42,236 bases of DNA from IMG/VR virus record IMGVR_UViG_3300047462_000072, positions 1 through 42,236 of that record. One strand, given 5' to 3'. This DNA comes from a virus. The notes below the pieces were generated by a model. It searched no databases, was not told the DNA's origin, and was given only the letters and a program-made list of their open reading frames with translations. The position numbers and the translations under genes were made by a program. Of this stretch, positions 6,587 through 14,066 are shown in pieces; within the stretch, counting starts at the first letter, position 1; the number at the start of each line of letters is the position of its first letter.

Positions 6587-6762
6587 GGGTTGCCGTTTCG
6601 GTGGCTCTTGCGCACGGCATAGATGCCCGTGACGATACCGAGGCACAGCACCCCGAACTGAAGAACCTGGTTGATGGCGACAATGTTGCCCATGAACCAG
6701 GTGGCCCATGCCGCCCACGTGGTGTACGTTGCGGTCAAAAGAAAACGGTGATTGTCATCCAT
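6583..6762 (-). CDS. Small two-helix membrane protein, possible holin
   Basis: ATG at 6762 is preceded by GAGGAATTC, giving 59 residues; an in-frame earlier start at 6786 would lie inside the upstream gene and lacks a good ribosome-binding site. Two hydrophobic segments (TTWAAWATWFMGNIVAI and QVLQFGVLCLGIVTGIYAV) are followed by a basic tail (RKSHRNGNP), a class-II-holin-like topology. It directly precedes the endolysin with an ATGA overlap. It could be the holin, or an antiholin to the 182-residue protein downstream. Confidence 0.65.
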   Translation of the reverse strand: MDDNHRFLLTATYTTWAAWATWFMGNIVAINQVLQFGVLCLGIVTGIYAVRKSHRNGNP

Positions 6763-6775
6763 CGAATTCCTCAAT

Positions 6776-8494
6776 TTAGTAGCCAATGGCCATCCAGGTA
6801 ATGCCGAAGCCGCCGGTGTAGCAGCTGAAATTTGAGTTGCCGGGCAAGCCGTTCAAGGTGGTGGCCGGGATGCCGCCACCCCCGTAGTGAATGGGATTCG
6901 CCGTCACGCTCAAAACGGTCGTCGGAAAGGCGATCGGATACATGACCGTGTTGGGGTCCGATCCGGTCGATGTCGTTGAGCCGAACTGCCAGATGTATAC
7001 CCGTCCGTCCGCGGTCGCGGGGAACTTGATATACGTCCCATACGAGTTAGAACCGAACTGGATATTGACGTTGCCGCCGTGGTAGCTGTTGCCCGAGATG
7101 TCCTGGTAGAAAAGCGCGTTCGCTTCGCTGCACAGAGATATGCTGGAGAGGTGCGGCCCGTACCAGTCGAGCAGGTTCGACGACGCGCCAAAACCGATGC
7201 CCATCACCCGCATGTGGCTGCCGTTATCGAAAATCACCGTGCCCTCGGTGATGGTGCCCAGGTTCGCGCTCAACGCCGAGAGCGACGTGACGTTGAGCTG
7301 TCCCGAGGTGATGGTGTTCGCGGCGATCTGCAGCGCTGTGATCGTATTGGTCGCGATCTTATCCGCCGTCACCGCGAGCGAGGTGATGTTGTTGGTCTCG
7401 ATCGCGTTCGCCGCGACGTTGAGCGCGGTGATGGTGTTCGCCGCGATGTTATCGCCGGTGATCGTCTCGGCCGCGATGTCGTTCCCTAAGATCGTGTTGG
7501 CGGCGATCTGACCCGAGGTAATCGTGTTCGCATCGATGTTGAGCGCGAGAATCGTGTAGGCCGCGATCTGACCCGAGGTGATCGTATTGGCCGCGATCTG
7601 GCCGGAGGTAATGGTATTTGCCGCAATCTGGCCCGCGGTGATCGTGTTCTCGTAGATCTGGCCCGACGTGATCGTGTTGTTTGCGATCTCGGCTGCGGTG
7701 ATCGTCAAGGGGGCGATCTGAGCGGCTGTGATGGCGACGGGCGCGATTTGAAGCGCCGTGATCGTCTGCGGCGCGATGTTGACGGCCGTCACCGTCACCG
7801 GCGCGATCGCCCCACCCACCCCGCCCGTCACCGACCCCGGCGCCAAGGATGACCCGCTGATCGAGCCCGCCGTCACCGACCCGGTGCCGACCACGAAGGG
7901 CGGCTGCGCCAGGAACGGCTTGCCGGCCGGGCTCATTTGCAGGCCGTCGATCCAATACTGCCCCGGTTCGCTGAACGTGATCTTCCACGTCGCCTGGGTA
8001 TCGGGATAGGCGGTAAGGTCGAGAAGCGTCCAGACGAGTTGCCAGCCGTCGTTCGTCGTGCTCGCGATGCCGGAGGAAACGATCGTGCCGGCGCTGGTTG
8101 AGATCGAAAGCGAGCCGGTGAAATTCGCGCCCCACACCTGGAACGCGCAGTACCAGAGCTGGTTGGCCTGGATCGCAATAGGAAAGCCTGAGAAGGCCGC
8201 GACCGCGCCAGGGGCAGTCACCGTCACCAGGAACGAGTTCGCGGCGTAGAGCGCGTGCGTGGCGTCATCGGCCACCGAGCAATTCGAGTTGGTGTACGGC
8301 GGCACGCCCGAGACCTGCGCCACCGAATATTGCGCCGGAAGCACGTTCGGGGCAGACTGCGCCGACTGCAAAGATTGGTACTGCTCCTGCATGGCAGTCA
8401 GGAGCTGCTTCCAGGCGGCCTGGGTGGTCGGCAGCTGTGACGGCAGCAAGGGCGGCTGTCGTTTGACCGTGGTGGATGAGGAAGCGAGCGTCAT
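6776..8494 (-). CDS. Tail fibre protein with NTITSGQIAA-type repeats
   Basis: A 572-residue virion protein. Residues 1-90 form an N-terminal attachment region, including a helix rich in Gln (QYQSLQSAQSA). Residues about 95-190 form a beta-sandwich-like module (YCAFQVWGANFTGSLSIS...WKITFSEPGQYWIDGLQMSP) resembling carbohydrate-binding folds. Residues about 230-415 carry some 18 copies of a decapeptide such as NTITSGQIAA, and the C-terminal 150 residues are a presumed receptor-binding tip. Comparable TIT(S/A)xQIA repeats occur in phage tail proteins and probably form a trimeric beta-structured shaft. It is the last structural gene before the lysis genes. Confidence 0.75.
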   Translation of the reverse strand: MTLASSSTTVKRQPPLLPSQLPTTQAAWKQLLTAMQEQYQSLQSAQSAPNVLPAQYSVAQVSGVPPYTNSNCSVADDATHALYAANSFLVTVTAPGAVAAFSGFPIAIQANQLWYCAFQVWGANFTGSLSISTSAGTIVSSGIASTTNDGWQLVWTLLDLTAYPDTQATWKITFSEPGQYWIDGLQMSPAGKPFLAQPPFVVGTGSVTAGSISGSSLAPGSVTGGVGGAIAPVTVTAVNIAPQTITALQIAPVAITAAQIAPLTITAAEIANNTITSGQIYENTITAGQIAANTITSGQIAANTITSGQIAAYTILALNIDANTITSGQIAANTILGNDIAAETITGDNIAANTITALNVAANAIETNNITSLAVTADKIATNTITALQIAANTITSGQLNVTSLSALSANLGTITEGTVIFDNGSHMRVMGIGFGASSNLLDWYGPHLSSISLCSEANALFYQDISGNSYHGGNVNIQFGSNSYGTYIKFPATADGRVYIWQFGSTTSTGSDPNTVMYPIAFPTTVLSVTANPIHYGGGGIPATTLNGLPGNSNFSCYTGGFGITWMAIGY

Positions 8495-8638
8495 ATGGAA
8501 AACTTCGCGATCGCAATTTTGCTCAAACCACTATTGGCCATTCCCTTCTTTTTCGTGGCCGCGTGTGGGCGCATCGCCGTGGTGCGATTGCTCAAAGATG
8601 GCAAGTTGAAGCGCCTACTGCTGCGACGAATTGGTTGA
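8495..8638 (+). CDS. Plus-strand small membrane protein, moron candidate
   Basis: A 47-residue frame from ATG 8495 to TGA 8636-8638, opposite in strand to all neighbours. The N-terminal half is a membrane helix (AIAILLKPLLAIPFFFVAAC) and the end is strongly basic (LLKDGKLKRLLLRRIG). That layout recalls short phage membrane proteins with a GKLKRLLL-type tail, but I cannot confirm homology. It fills the only gap between two late genes and overlaps the 3' end of gene 8615-10483. Third codon positions look less GC-rich than its neighbours. No convincing promoter was found. A leftward 27-residue frame in the same gap is less likely. Confidence 0.45.
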   Translation: MENFAIAILLKPLLAIPFFFVAACGRIAVVRLLKDGKLKRLLLRRIG

Positions 8639-10483
8639 CCGGCTGCCAGCGGGCAGTAGACCGAATCCCAGCCCATCATTTTTGCCCCCGATTTTTCGCA
8701 GCAGCAGCGGCGTCGGTCCTTTGACCGGCCCACGCAGCAATCCGGCGGCTAATTGCGGATCGAGCGCAGCGTTCGCCAGGTGACGCATCACATCCGGTTC
8801 GGCCGCGGCGTAAATCGTTTTGGTAAATGGGAGGCTCATGGTGCGGCCGAGCGCGCCCTGGCCGATTCGCGACATAAATCCTTGCGGTAGGCCGATCGGA
8901 CCCATCAGCTGGCTGAGGACGTTTTGGCTGACGAGGTTTTGGCCCGTGTTCGACCCCACGGAGCGGCCGAGCTCGTCGGCGTTCGAGCGACGCGCGAGCT
9001 GCTGCCCGATCTTGGTGAGCGTGTCGAGTTGCTCGGGCGTCATGACCTTTTCGAGCGTTGAGCCCTTCCAGCCCGTAGCGTTCGCCGCGAGCTGATCGCC
9101 GTTGCGCATCGCGTTCGCGTAAGTCGCCGCGCTCAATCGCGTGTTATTGCCAAAGTCTGAGAGCGCCGGCAACAACTTGTCGGACAGCTGGCTCCCGACA
9201 CTCATTTGATTGATGGGTTTCGACAGGTCCGCGAACGCCTGGTCGGCCGCTTTCAATTCGGGCACGTTGCCCTGAATCCAGTCATTGAGCTTGCCGAGGG
9301 TGCCCTTCACCGCGCCGATCTCGTGCGCGCCCATCCCGTTCTGCGGGCCGGTGTTTGCGAGGTCGTTGAGCGACATTTTGAGATACTGCAGGTCTTTGCC
9401 GGACAACGACGTCGGCAGACCTTGCATGGTCGGCGCAAGTCCGAACGAATCGCCCTTTTCAGCCGCGAGCGCCTGGGCGCGCGGTATGGCCTTCTGCATC
9501 GATGGGCGCTGCAGGAGCGCGGTCATTTCGTCATCGAGCGGCGCGGATGCTTTGCCCGCGGCTTCGTAGAGCGGTGCGACCGCCTTGTCGCGCGCAGCCT
9601 GCGCTGCTGCCATGTCTGCGTCGGTTCCTGCGACTTTGCTGAGCGCGCCCGTCATCGCGGCTCGGTTGGACTGATTGCGATCCGTGAGCGTCGTCAGATA
9701 CTCGGGATTGTTGCGAAGCTGCCGCTCGAGCTGCGCAAGTCCCGCGTTGTTCGCGATTTCGGCAGCGGTCGGCTGCACGCCCGGCAACGTCGCCGGAGGA
9801 TTCGAGAGGCGCGCGGCTGCGGCCTGCGCTTCGGCCGGCGTGCCGGCAAAATTCTGGAGCGCACGCGAGGCGATTGTCGTCTGGCCGGATTTGGTGAAAG
9901 GGTCGATGATCGCGGCTTTCGCGGCCTTGGCGAGCCCCATACCGAGTCGCCCAACGAGGAGACCCGCGGGGCCGAGCGCCGCGCCGATGCCGGTATTCAT
10001 TGCCGTCTCGCCCGTGCTTGTCGAAGGCGCGAGCAGTCCTGCAATGCCATTGATCGCCGCGGCGCCCCCGTAGGTATTCGCGCCAGGAATGAGCATCGTG
10101 GGCGCCAACGCGCCGACGTTGCCGAAAATGTTTCCCCACTTGCCGGCGCCGGTATCTATGAGCGCCTGATCCTGCTTGCGCGACGCGCCGACATCGGCAC
10201 GCGATTCCAATCCCACCATTTGGCCGATGCCGCGGGCAAGGTCAACAGGCGATTTGCCGGCGCCGGCCGCGAACAGCTGTGGCCCGGACATGCCGCTCGT
10301 CGGGCTTTGCAGCTCGCGAGCTTCAGGCGTATTGCTCGGCACCATGCCGCCCTGGCCGTCGAGGTCGTAACTCTGCGGCTTGTGCGCGCCCGCGATGATC
10401 TTAAGCCCCGCAGAGGACACCGACGACAAATCGCCTTTTTGGATCGCCTTCAAATCCTCGGTCGAGAGCTGCGACAGGTCCAT
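8615..10483 (-). CDS. Putative internal virion / DNA-ejection protein, 622 aa
   Basis: A large protein beginning MDLSQLSTEDLKAIQKGDLS, a short helical repeat seen at the start of many podovirus internal proteins. A Gly/Ala-rich hydrophobic zone follows at about 115-185 (NIFGNVGALAPTMLIPGANT...AALGPAGLLVGRLGMGLAKA), able to associate with membrane. Long helical stretches make up the rest. Size, hydrophobic zone and position between tail fibre and another such protein fit ejection proteins that leave the capsid with the DNA. No enzymatic motif is evident. The start forms a TGATG overlap with the upstream gene. Confidence 0.6.
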   Translation of the reverse strand: MDLSQLSTEDLKAIQKGDLSSVSSAGLKIIAGAHKPQSYDLDGQGGMVPSNTPEARELQSPTSGMSGPQLFAAGAGKSPVDLARGIGQMVGLESRADVGASRKQDQALIDTGAGKWGNIFGNVGALAPTMLIPGANTYGGAAAINGIAGLLAPSTSTGETAMNTGIGAALGPAGLLVGRLGMGLAKAAKAAIIDPFTKSGQTTIASRALQNFAGTPAEAQAAAARLSNPPATLPGVQPTAAEIANNAGLAQLERQLRNNPEYLTTLTDRNQSNRAAMTGALSKVAGTDADMAAAQAARDKAVAPLYEAAGKASAPLDDEMTALLQRPSMQKAIPRAQALAAEKGDSFGLAPTMQGLPTSLSGKDLQYLKMSLNDLANTGPQNGMGAHEIGAVKGTLGKLNDWIQGNVPELKAADQAFADLSKPINQMSVGSQLSDKLLPALSDFGNNTRLSAATYANAMRNGDQLAANATGWKGSTLEKVMTPEQLDTLTKIGQQLARRSNADELGRSVGSNTGQNLVSQNVLSQLMGPIGLPQGFMSRIGQGALGRTMSLPFTKTIYAAAEPDVMRHLANAALDPQLAAGLLRGPVKGPTPLLLRKIGGKNDGLGFGLLPAGSRSTNSSQQ

Positions 10484-12171
10484 CAGTTACCCGCCTGCTG
10501 GCGACGCTTAAGCTCCGCCGCTGCCGCCGCGGCGAGACTCGACTGCGAGCCGACCGGCGCCCCGTTCCCTGTCAAACCTTTGCTGCGCGCAAAGTCCATG
10601 ATGGTCGCGCGCGGGTTCGTCGACTGTTCGAATCGGGTAATGTCGCTGTGCGTGAACGGAACCGCGTCGTCGACTTTGGCAATGATGCCGCGGACCATGT
10701 CCTTCTGCGGCTGCGGCGTCTTCGGATTCGAGAGCTGCGGCGTCAGGTTGGTGTCGATAATCTGCCGCATTTCGGCCATTTTTCGAAGTTTCGCCAGGTG
10801 CGTGTCGCCCTCGCCCATGACAAGCGCATCCATCGAGTGCGTGAGCGAACCACCCGGCGCGAGACCCGACGTTTCGAGGGTGGCCAAGTTCCGCGACACG
10901 CCCGCTAGCATAGTCTGGTAGTCCTGCACGTCTTGGCTGTTCATCTTCTGCGTAAGGACTCCTTTGACGGAACCGAGCAGGCTCGTGCCAGGGTGCGCAG
11001 TACCGAACCAGCCGGTCGAGGTGCCGATCGGCAGTTCGCCGATGTTTTTGATCGACTCGGCCGCAGCGTTGCCCGCGTTCGCGACGCGCTGGAACATGAC
11101 CTCGTTGCGCGCACCCATGCCGCTCCCAACAGCATTCGGGTCGGATGGGCCGCCCGCAATGGGGCGCAAGTTGCCGGGGTTGTCGGGGTCTTTTTCGTAG
11201 CCGTTCGGCACGCCGACACGGTCGATTTCGAGCTGCCGTTGCCGTTGCTCAAGCGCGAGCCGCTGCTGCTCCATGTTGTTCTTGATTTTGTCCTCGGCCG
11301 TGATGACGTTCGGGCCGGCGGCTTCATACGTCACTTTGCCGGTCATCGGGTCCGTCTGCGTCGGACGGCCATCGGGCGCGGTGCCTTGGATCATGCGGGC
11401 GGTCAGATCGAGCGTCGGCGCTCCGATCGGTGCTGCGAGCTGGTTGTGCGTATAGCCCAATGCGGTGCGCACGTTCGTATCGTTTAAGTCGTTGACCGGA
11501 TCGTAGCCCAGCTGTTTCGCGGCGATGCCCCATGCGGCTTGCAATGACGGGTCGGCCTTGACGGCTTTCAAGGGATCGCTCGACTTGTACAGATCGCGCA
11601 GCTTTTGAAGCGTCGGTGCGTATTGCTGTTGTGCCGCCGCACGCTGCTCATCCGTAATCTGTTTTTCAACGGTGAGACGGTCTTTTCCTTCAGCTATCGC
11701 ATTGAGCCGATCGTAATTTGGGTTTACCCCGCCGATCGGCATTTGATTGATCTGCTGCGGACTCGGCGGCGTGAACCACGATGGCATCTGTGGCTGCATA
11801 GGAGCCCCGCCCGCGGGCGCAGCGCCGGACCCAGGCGCTGGCATGGGCGCGCCTTGCATCGGCTGCGCGCCCTGTCCCTGCGGCGGTTGCGGCATCTGCG
11901 CGCCGGGTTGCGCGCCAGCGAGGTATTGTTGCGCGGCTTGGCGCAGCAGCCCCATCTTCTGCATGGCCATCTGGTTCGCGATCTGGCTTTGCGCGAGCTG
12001 CGCCTTTGCCTGCTTCTGGCCGTAGTAGTTGCCAATCGCGCCCTGGATGTCGCTCACGGGACTCTGGCCCGCGAGATGCCGGCCGCCCGCCGCGAGCAGC
12101 CCGAGGCCGAGCTGCATCGAAAGATCGGGGTCGAGTCCGAGCAGACCTTGGCCCACGTTACTGGCTCCCAC
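10483..12171 (-). CDS. Putative internal virion protein, 562 aa
   Basis: A GTG start (12171) overlaps the previous gene by 14 bases. The N-terminus (LGLDPDLSMQLGLGLLAAGG) is hydrophobic, followed by Gln/Ala-rich helix (YYGQKQAKAQLAQSQIANQM), a Pro/Gln/Met-rich linker at about 90-135, long coiled-coil-like helices near 155-190 and 300-320, and a C-terminal helical domain. The composition fits an elongated ejection or core protein. It sits in a run of structural genes between tail components. Homology is not recognised beyond this general type. Confidence 0.55.
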   Translation of the reverse strand: MGASNVGQGLLGLDPDLSMQLGLGLLAAGGRHLAGQSPVSDIQGAIGNYYGQKQAKAQLAQSQIANQMAMQKMGLLRQAAQQYLAGAQPGAQMPQPPQGQGAQPMQGAPMPAPGSGAAPAGGAPMQPQMPSWFTPPSPQQINQMPIGGVNPNYDRLNAIAEGKDRLTVEKQITDEQRAAAQQQYAPTLQKLRDLYKSSDPLKAVKADPSLQAAWGIAAKQLGYDPVNDLNDTNVRTALGYTHNQLAAPIGAPTLDLTARMIQGTAPDGRPTQTDPMTGKVTYEAAGPNVITAEDKIKNNMEQQRLALEQRQRQLEIDRVGVPNGYEKDPDNPGNLRPIAGGPSDPNAVGSGMGARNEVMFQRVANAGNAAAESIKNIGELPIGTSTGWFGTAHPGTSLLGSVKGVLTQKMNSQDVQDYQTMLAGVSRNLATLETSGLAPGGSLTHSMDALVMGEGDTHLAKLRKMAEMRQIIDTNLTPQLSNPKTPQPQKDMVRGIIAKVDDAVPFTHSDITRFEQSTNPRATIMDFARSKGLTGNGAPVGSQSSLAAAAAAELKRRQQAGN

Positions 12172-12475
12172 CGCCGAACAGCTGCGGATACTGCGTTTTG
12201 AGCAGTTGAAGCATCTGCGGATTCATGCCAGTGAATTGCGCGGCCGCGCTCACCGGCGCCTGCATTCCAGGCATTTGACCAGTGCTCATCGGGTTTCCAC
12301 CCGATTGCGCCGCCTGTTGTGCCGCCGCTCCCTGGCCGAGCAGCCCTTGCTGTCCCGGCATGCTCGCGGCAGCTTGGGCTACGGGCGCGTTGCCCGCGAT
12401 CCCGCGTAAAAGCGCCAACTGCTGCGGGCTGATCGCCTGAGCATTTTTCGATGTTCCGCTTCCGCCGTTTGCCAT
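12158..12475 (-). CDS. Small Gln/Gly/Met-rich virion-region protein, 105 aa
   Basis: The start is well supported by AGGAG six bases before the ATG. The protein is low-complexity (QQGLLGQGAAAQQAAQSGG, MSTGQMPGMQAP) with a short helical C-terminus (NPQMLQLLKTQYPQLF). It is probably a minor structural or assembly protein by position; no family is recognised. Confidence 0.55.
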   Translation of the reverse strand: MANGGSGTSKNAQAISPQQLALLRGIAGNAPVAQAAASMPGQQGLLGQGAAAQQAAQSGGNPMSTGQMPGMQAPVSAAAQFTGMNPQMLQLLKTQYPQLFGGGSQ

Positions 12476-12487
12476 GAAATTCTCCTA

Positions 12488-13324
12488 TTAAGCCAAGGCA
12501 AAAGCAGCGGGCGCAAGATCGGCCGCCGCCGTACCTAATCCAAGGCTGGCCGCCGTCGGAGCGGTCAAAGACGCATAGAGACTGCTGCCAAGGAGTCCTG
12601 CGCCAATTGCATTCGATGCCGTCGACCAAGGGCTCGACGTGCCCGTGGTGCTGCCGCTGGTCGACTTGAATCCGGAGCCATCGCTGCCGAGCAGCCCGCT
12701 CATGTAGGAGAGCTGGTTGTAGGGCATTTGCTGCTGATAATTCCACGCATTCACATTCTGGTTGATGTTGTTCTGCGTCTGCTGCTGCAGGCCCGCGCCG
12801 GTCGAGAGCAGCTGCTGGCCCGGCTGGTAGGTACCGGCGTCGATCGACGGGGCGAGCGCGGAGGCTTGCGTCATGGTGTTCAAGCCCGTGTCGTACTGGC
12901 CGCCGTAGAGCTGGGTCGCGAGATTGTTCATCTCATCCGACTGCACGGGCAAGCTCCCGATGATGTTACGGCCGGAGCCCGCGAACTCGGTCGAGAGCTG
13001 ATTCTGCACCGCGTTCGCGCCCTGTTGGAACGTCTGCTGCAAGTAGGGGTTGCTCGAGGGATTCAGCAATGCGCCCGAGGTTTCGAACTCATTCGCGTTC
13101 TGCGCGCCCTGCGATGCGCTCGGCTGGCTTGCGGCACCGACGATCGAGTTGATGCCCTGCTCCTGCACGGAGTTCAAGGGCGCGACCTGATTGCCGGGGT
13201 AGTACTCAGGGCCCGCGCCGCTGGTCAGTTGCTGGCCGGTCTGCAACGCCTGCGTGTAGTACGGTTGCAGCCACGAGGGAACCGTGGTCTGCGAGACGGT
13301 GTTTGTACCGCCGCCCCCGCTCAT
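12488..13324 (-). CDS. Putative structural protein, 278 aa
   Basis: ATG at 13324 overlaps the upstream stop (ATGA); earlier in-frame codons belong to another gene's territory. The protein is Gln/Asn/Ser/Gly-rich, with VPSWLQPYYTQALQTGQQL at the N-terminus, a pattern seen in podovirus proteins encoded between the tail hub and ejection proteins. The C-terminus is hydrophobic and Ala/Leu-rich (AIGAGLLGSSLYASLTAPTA). The function is not known; a tail-interior or ejection-complex component is inferred from context. Confidence 0.6.
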   Translation of the reverse strand: MSGGGGTNTVSQTTVPSWLQPYYTQALQTGQQLTSGAGPEYYPGNQVAPLNSVQEQGINSIVGAASQPSASQGAQNANEFETSGALLNPSSNPYLQQTFQQGANAVQNQLSTEFAGSGRNIIGSLPVQSDEMNNLATQLYGGQYDTGLNTMTQASALAPSIDAGTYQPGQQLLSTGAGLQQQTQNNINQNVNAWNYQQQMPYNQLSYMSGLLGSDGSGFKSTSGSTTGTSSPWSTASNAIGAGLLGSSLYASLTAPTAASLGLGTAAADLAPAAFALA

Positions 13325-13689
13325 CGGTTGATCCCGCCAACGCCGCGAATCGGCATCGTGGTCATGCGGCCAGGCACGTAGCCGCCGCCCACGCCATTGG
13401 GCGCACCGCCCGACATCGCCGCATTGCCCGTGCCGCCTGCCACGTACTGCGGCCCGGCGAGCGCCTGCGTCATCTGATTCCAGTAGCCGCCGGTCAGCTG
13501 CGGATTGACCGCCATGGTGTTCGTGGGATTGGCGCTCGACTGCGGCTGCGTGAAGCCGGGCGCGATCTGGCTTTGCGGCGATTGCATGCCGCCGGTGCCG
13601 GAGAGAATCTGCTCCAGCCACGGGCTTAAAGATTGCATGTTGCCGACGCCATTGCCCATGCCCTGCGAGGATTGTGGATTACCGCTCAT
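13321..13689 (-). CDS. Hypothetical structural protein, 122 aa
   Basis: The start is ATG 13689, overlapping the previous stop (ATGA); a longer frame upstream is a shadow of the neighbouring gene. The composition is Gly/Gln/Asn/Met-rich with PWLEQILSGTGGMQS and GGYWNQMTQALAG, resembling a shortened version of the next protein's N-terminus (W-L-x-P/Q ... L). It may be a paralogue or partner in the same virion substructure. No known family. Confidence 0.55.
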   Translation of the reverse strand: MSGNPQSSQGMGNGVGNMQSLSPWLEQILSGTGGMQSPQSQIAPGFTQPQSSANPTNTMAVNPQLTGGYWNQMTQALAGPQYVAGGTGNAAMSGGAPNGVGGGYVPGRMTTMPIRGVGGINR

Positions 13690-14066
13690 AGTTCGTCCTG
13701 TAGGATGATTCCGACCTTTTTGAGATTCACGACGCGCTCCCAGCCGGGCCGACCGTAGGTGCGCACCACATCGATGCCGTTCGCGCGGCCCCACGCTTTG
13801 CCCGCTTCGAAGCCGGCCTTGATCGCTTCGATTCCCCGGCCGCCGAAATAGACGATGGTGCCGACCTTCTGTGCGGGGAATTGCTGGATCGCGACGATTG
13901 CGGCGAACTGATCGGGCTCGTGAAAGAGCAAGTACACGCCGCGCGCGAGTGCGATCAGCACATCGAGTTCGTTCTCATCGCCCTGGCCGCGCTCGACCGC
14001 CGCGGTGATCCAGTGCTCGACTTGCGGCCACACGGCGCGCAGCTCGTGGGGCTGCACCACGACCAT
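13686..14066 (-). CDS. Hypothetical phage protein, 126 aa
   Basis: An alpha/beta protein with strands VLIALARGVYLLFHE, VGTIVYFGG and a helix IEAIKAGFEAGKAWGRANG, ending GIDVVRTYGRPGWERVVNLKKVGIIL. The order (buried strands, R-T-Y-G-R-x-G-W near the end) is reminiscent of small GNAT-like phage proteins, but I do not see a clear acetyl-CoA loop, so the function stays open. It lies tightly between the tail hub gene and small structural genes. Confidence 0.6.
   Translation of the reverse strand: MVVVQPHELRAVWPQVEHWITAAVERGQGDENELDVLIALARGVYLLFHEPDQFAAIVAIQQFPAQKVGTIVYFGGRGIEAIKAGFEAGKAWGRANGIDVVRTYGRPGWERVVNLKKVGIILQDEL

Noticed and set aside
5789-6718. A 309-residue endolysin fusion
   Set aside because: The lysozyme starts at 6586, and after the C-run the zero frame is a shadow of the holin gene; the -1 frame gives the proper end.
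6776-8494. Diversity-generating retroelement target, as in BPP-1
   Set aside because: No reverse transcriptase with a Y-x-D-D motif exists anywhere, and no template/variable repeat pair was seen near the fibre genes.
8491-8733. An 80-residue leftward gene before the tail fibre
   Set aside because: Most of it is a shadow of gene 8615-10483; only 27 codons would be unique.
9206-10921. A long plus-strand frame of 571 codons
   Set aside because: It is antisense to two well-supported late genes, arginine-rich, and typical of shadow frames in GC-rich DNA.
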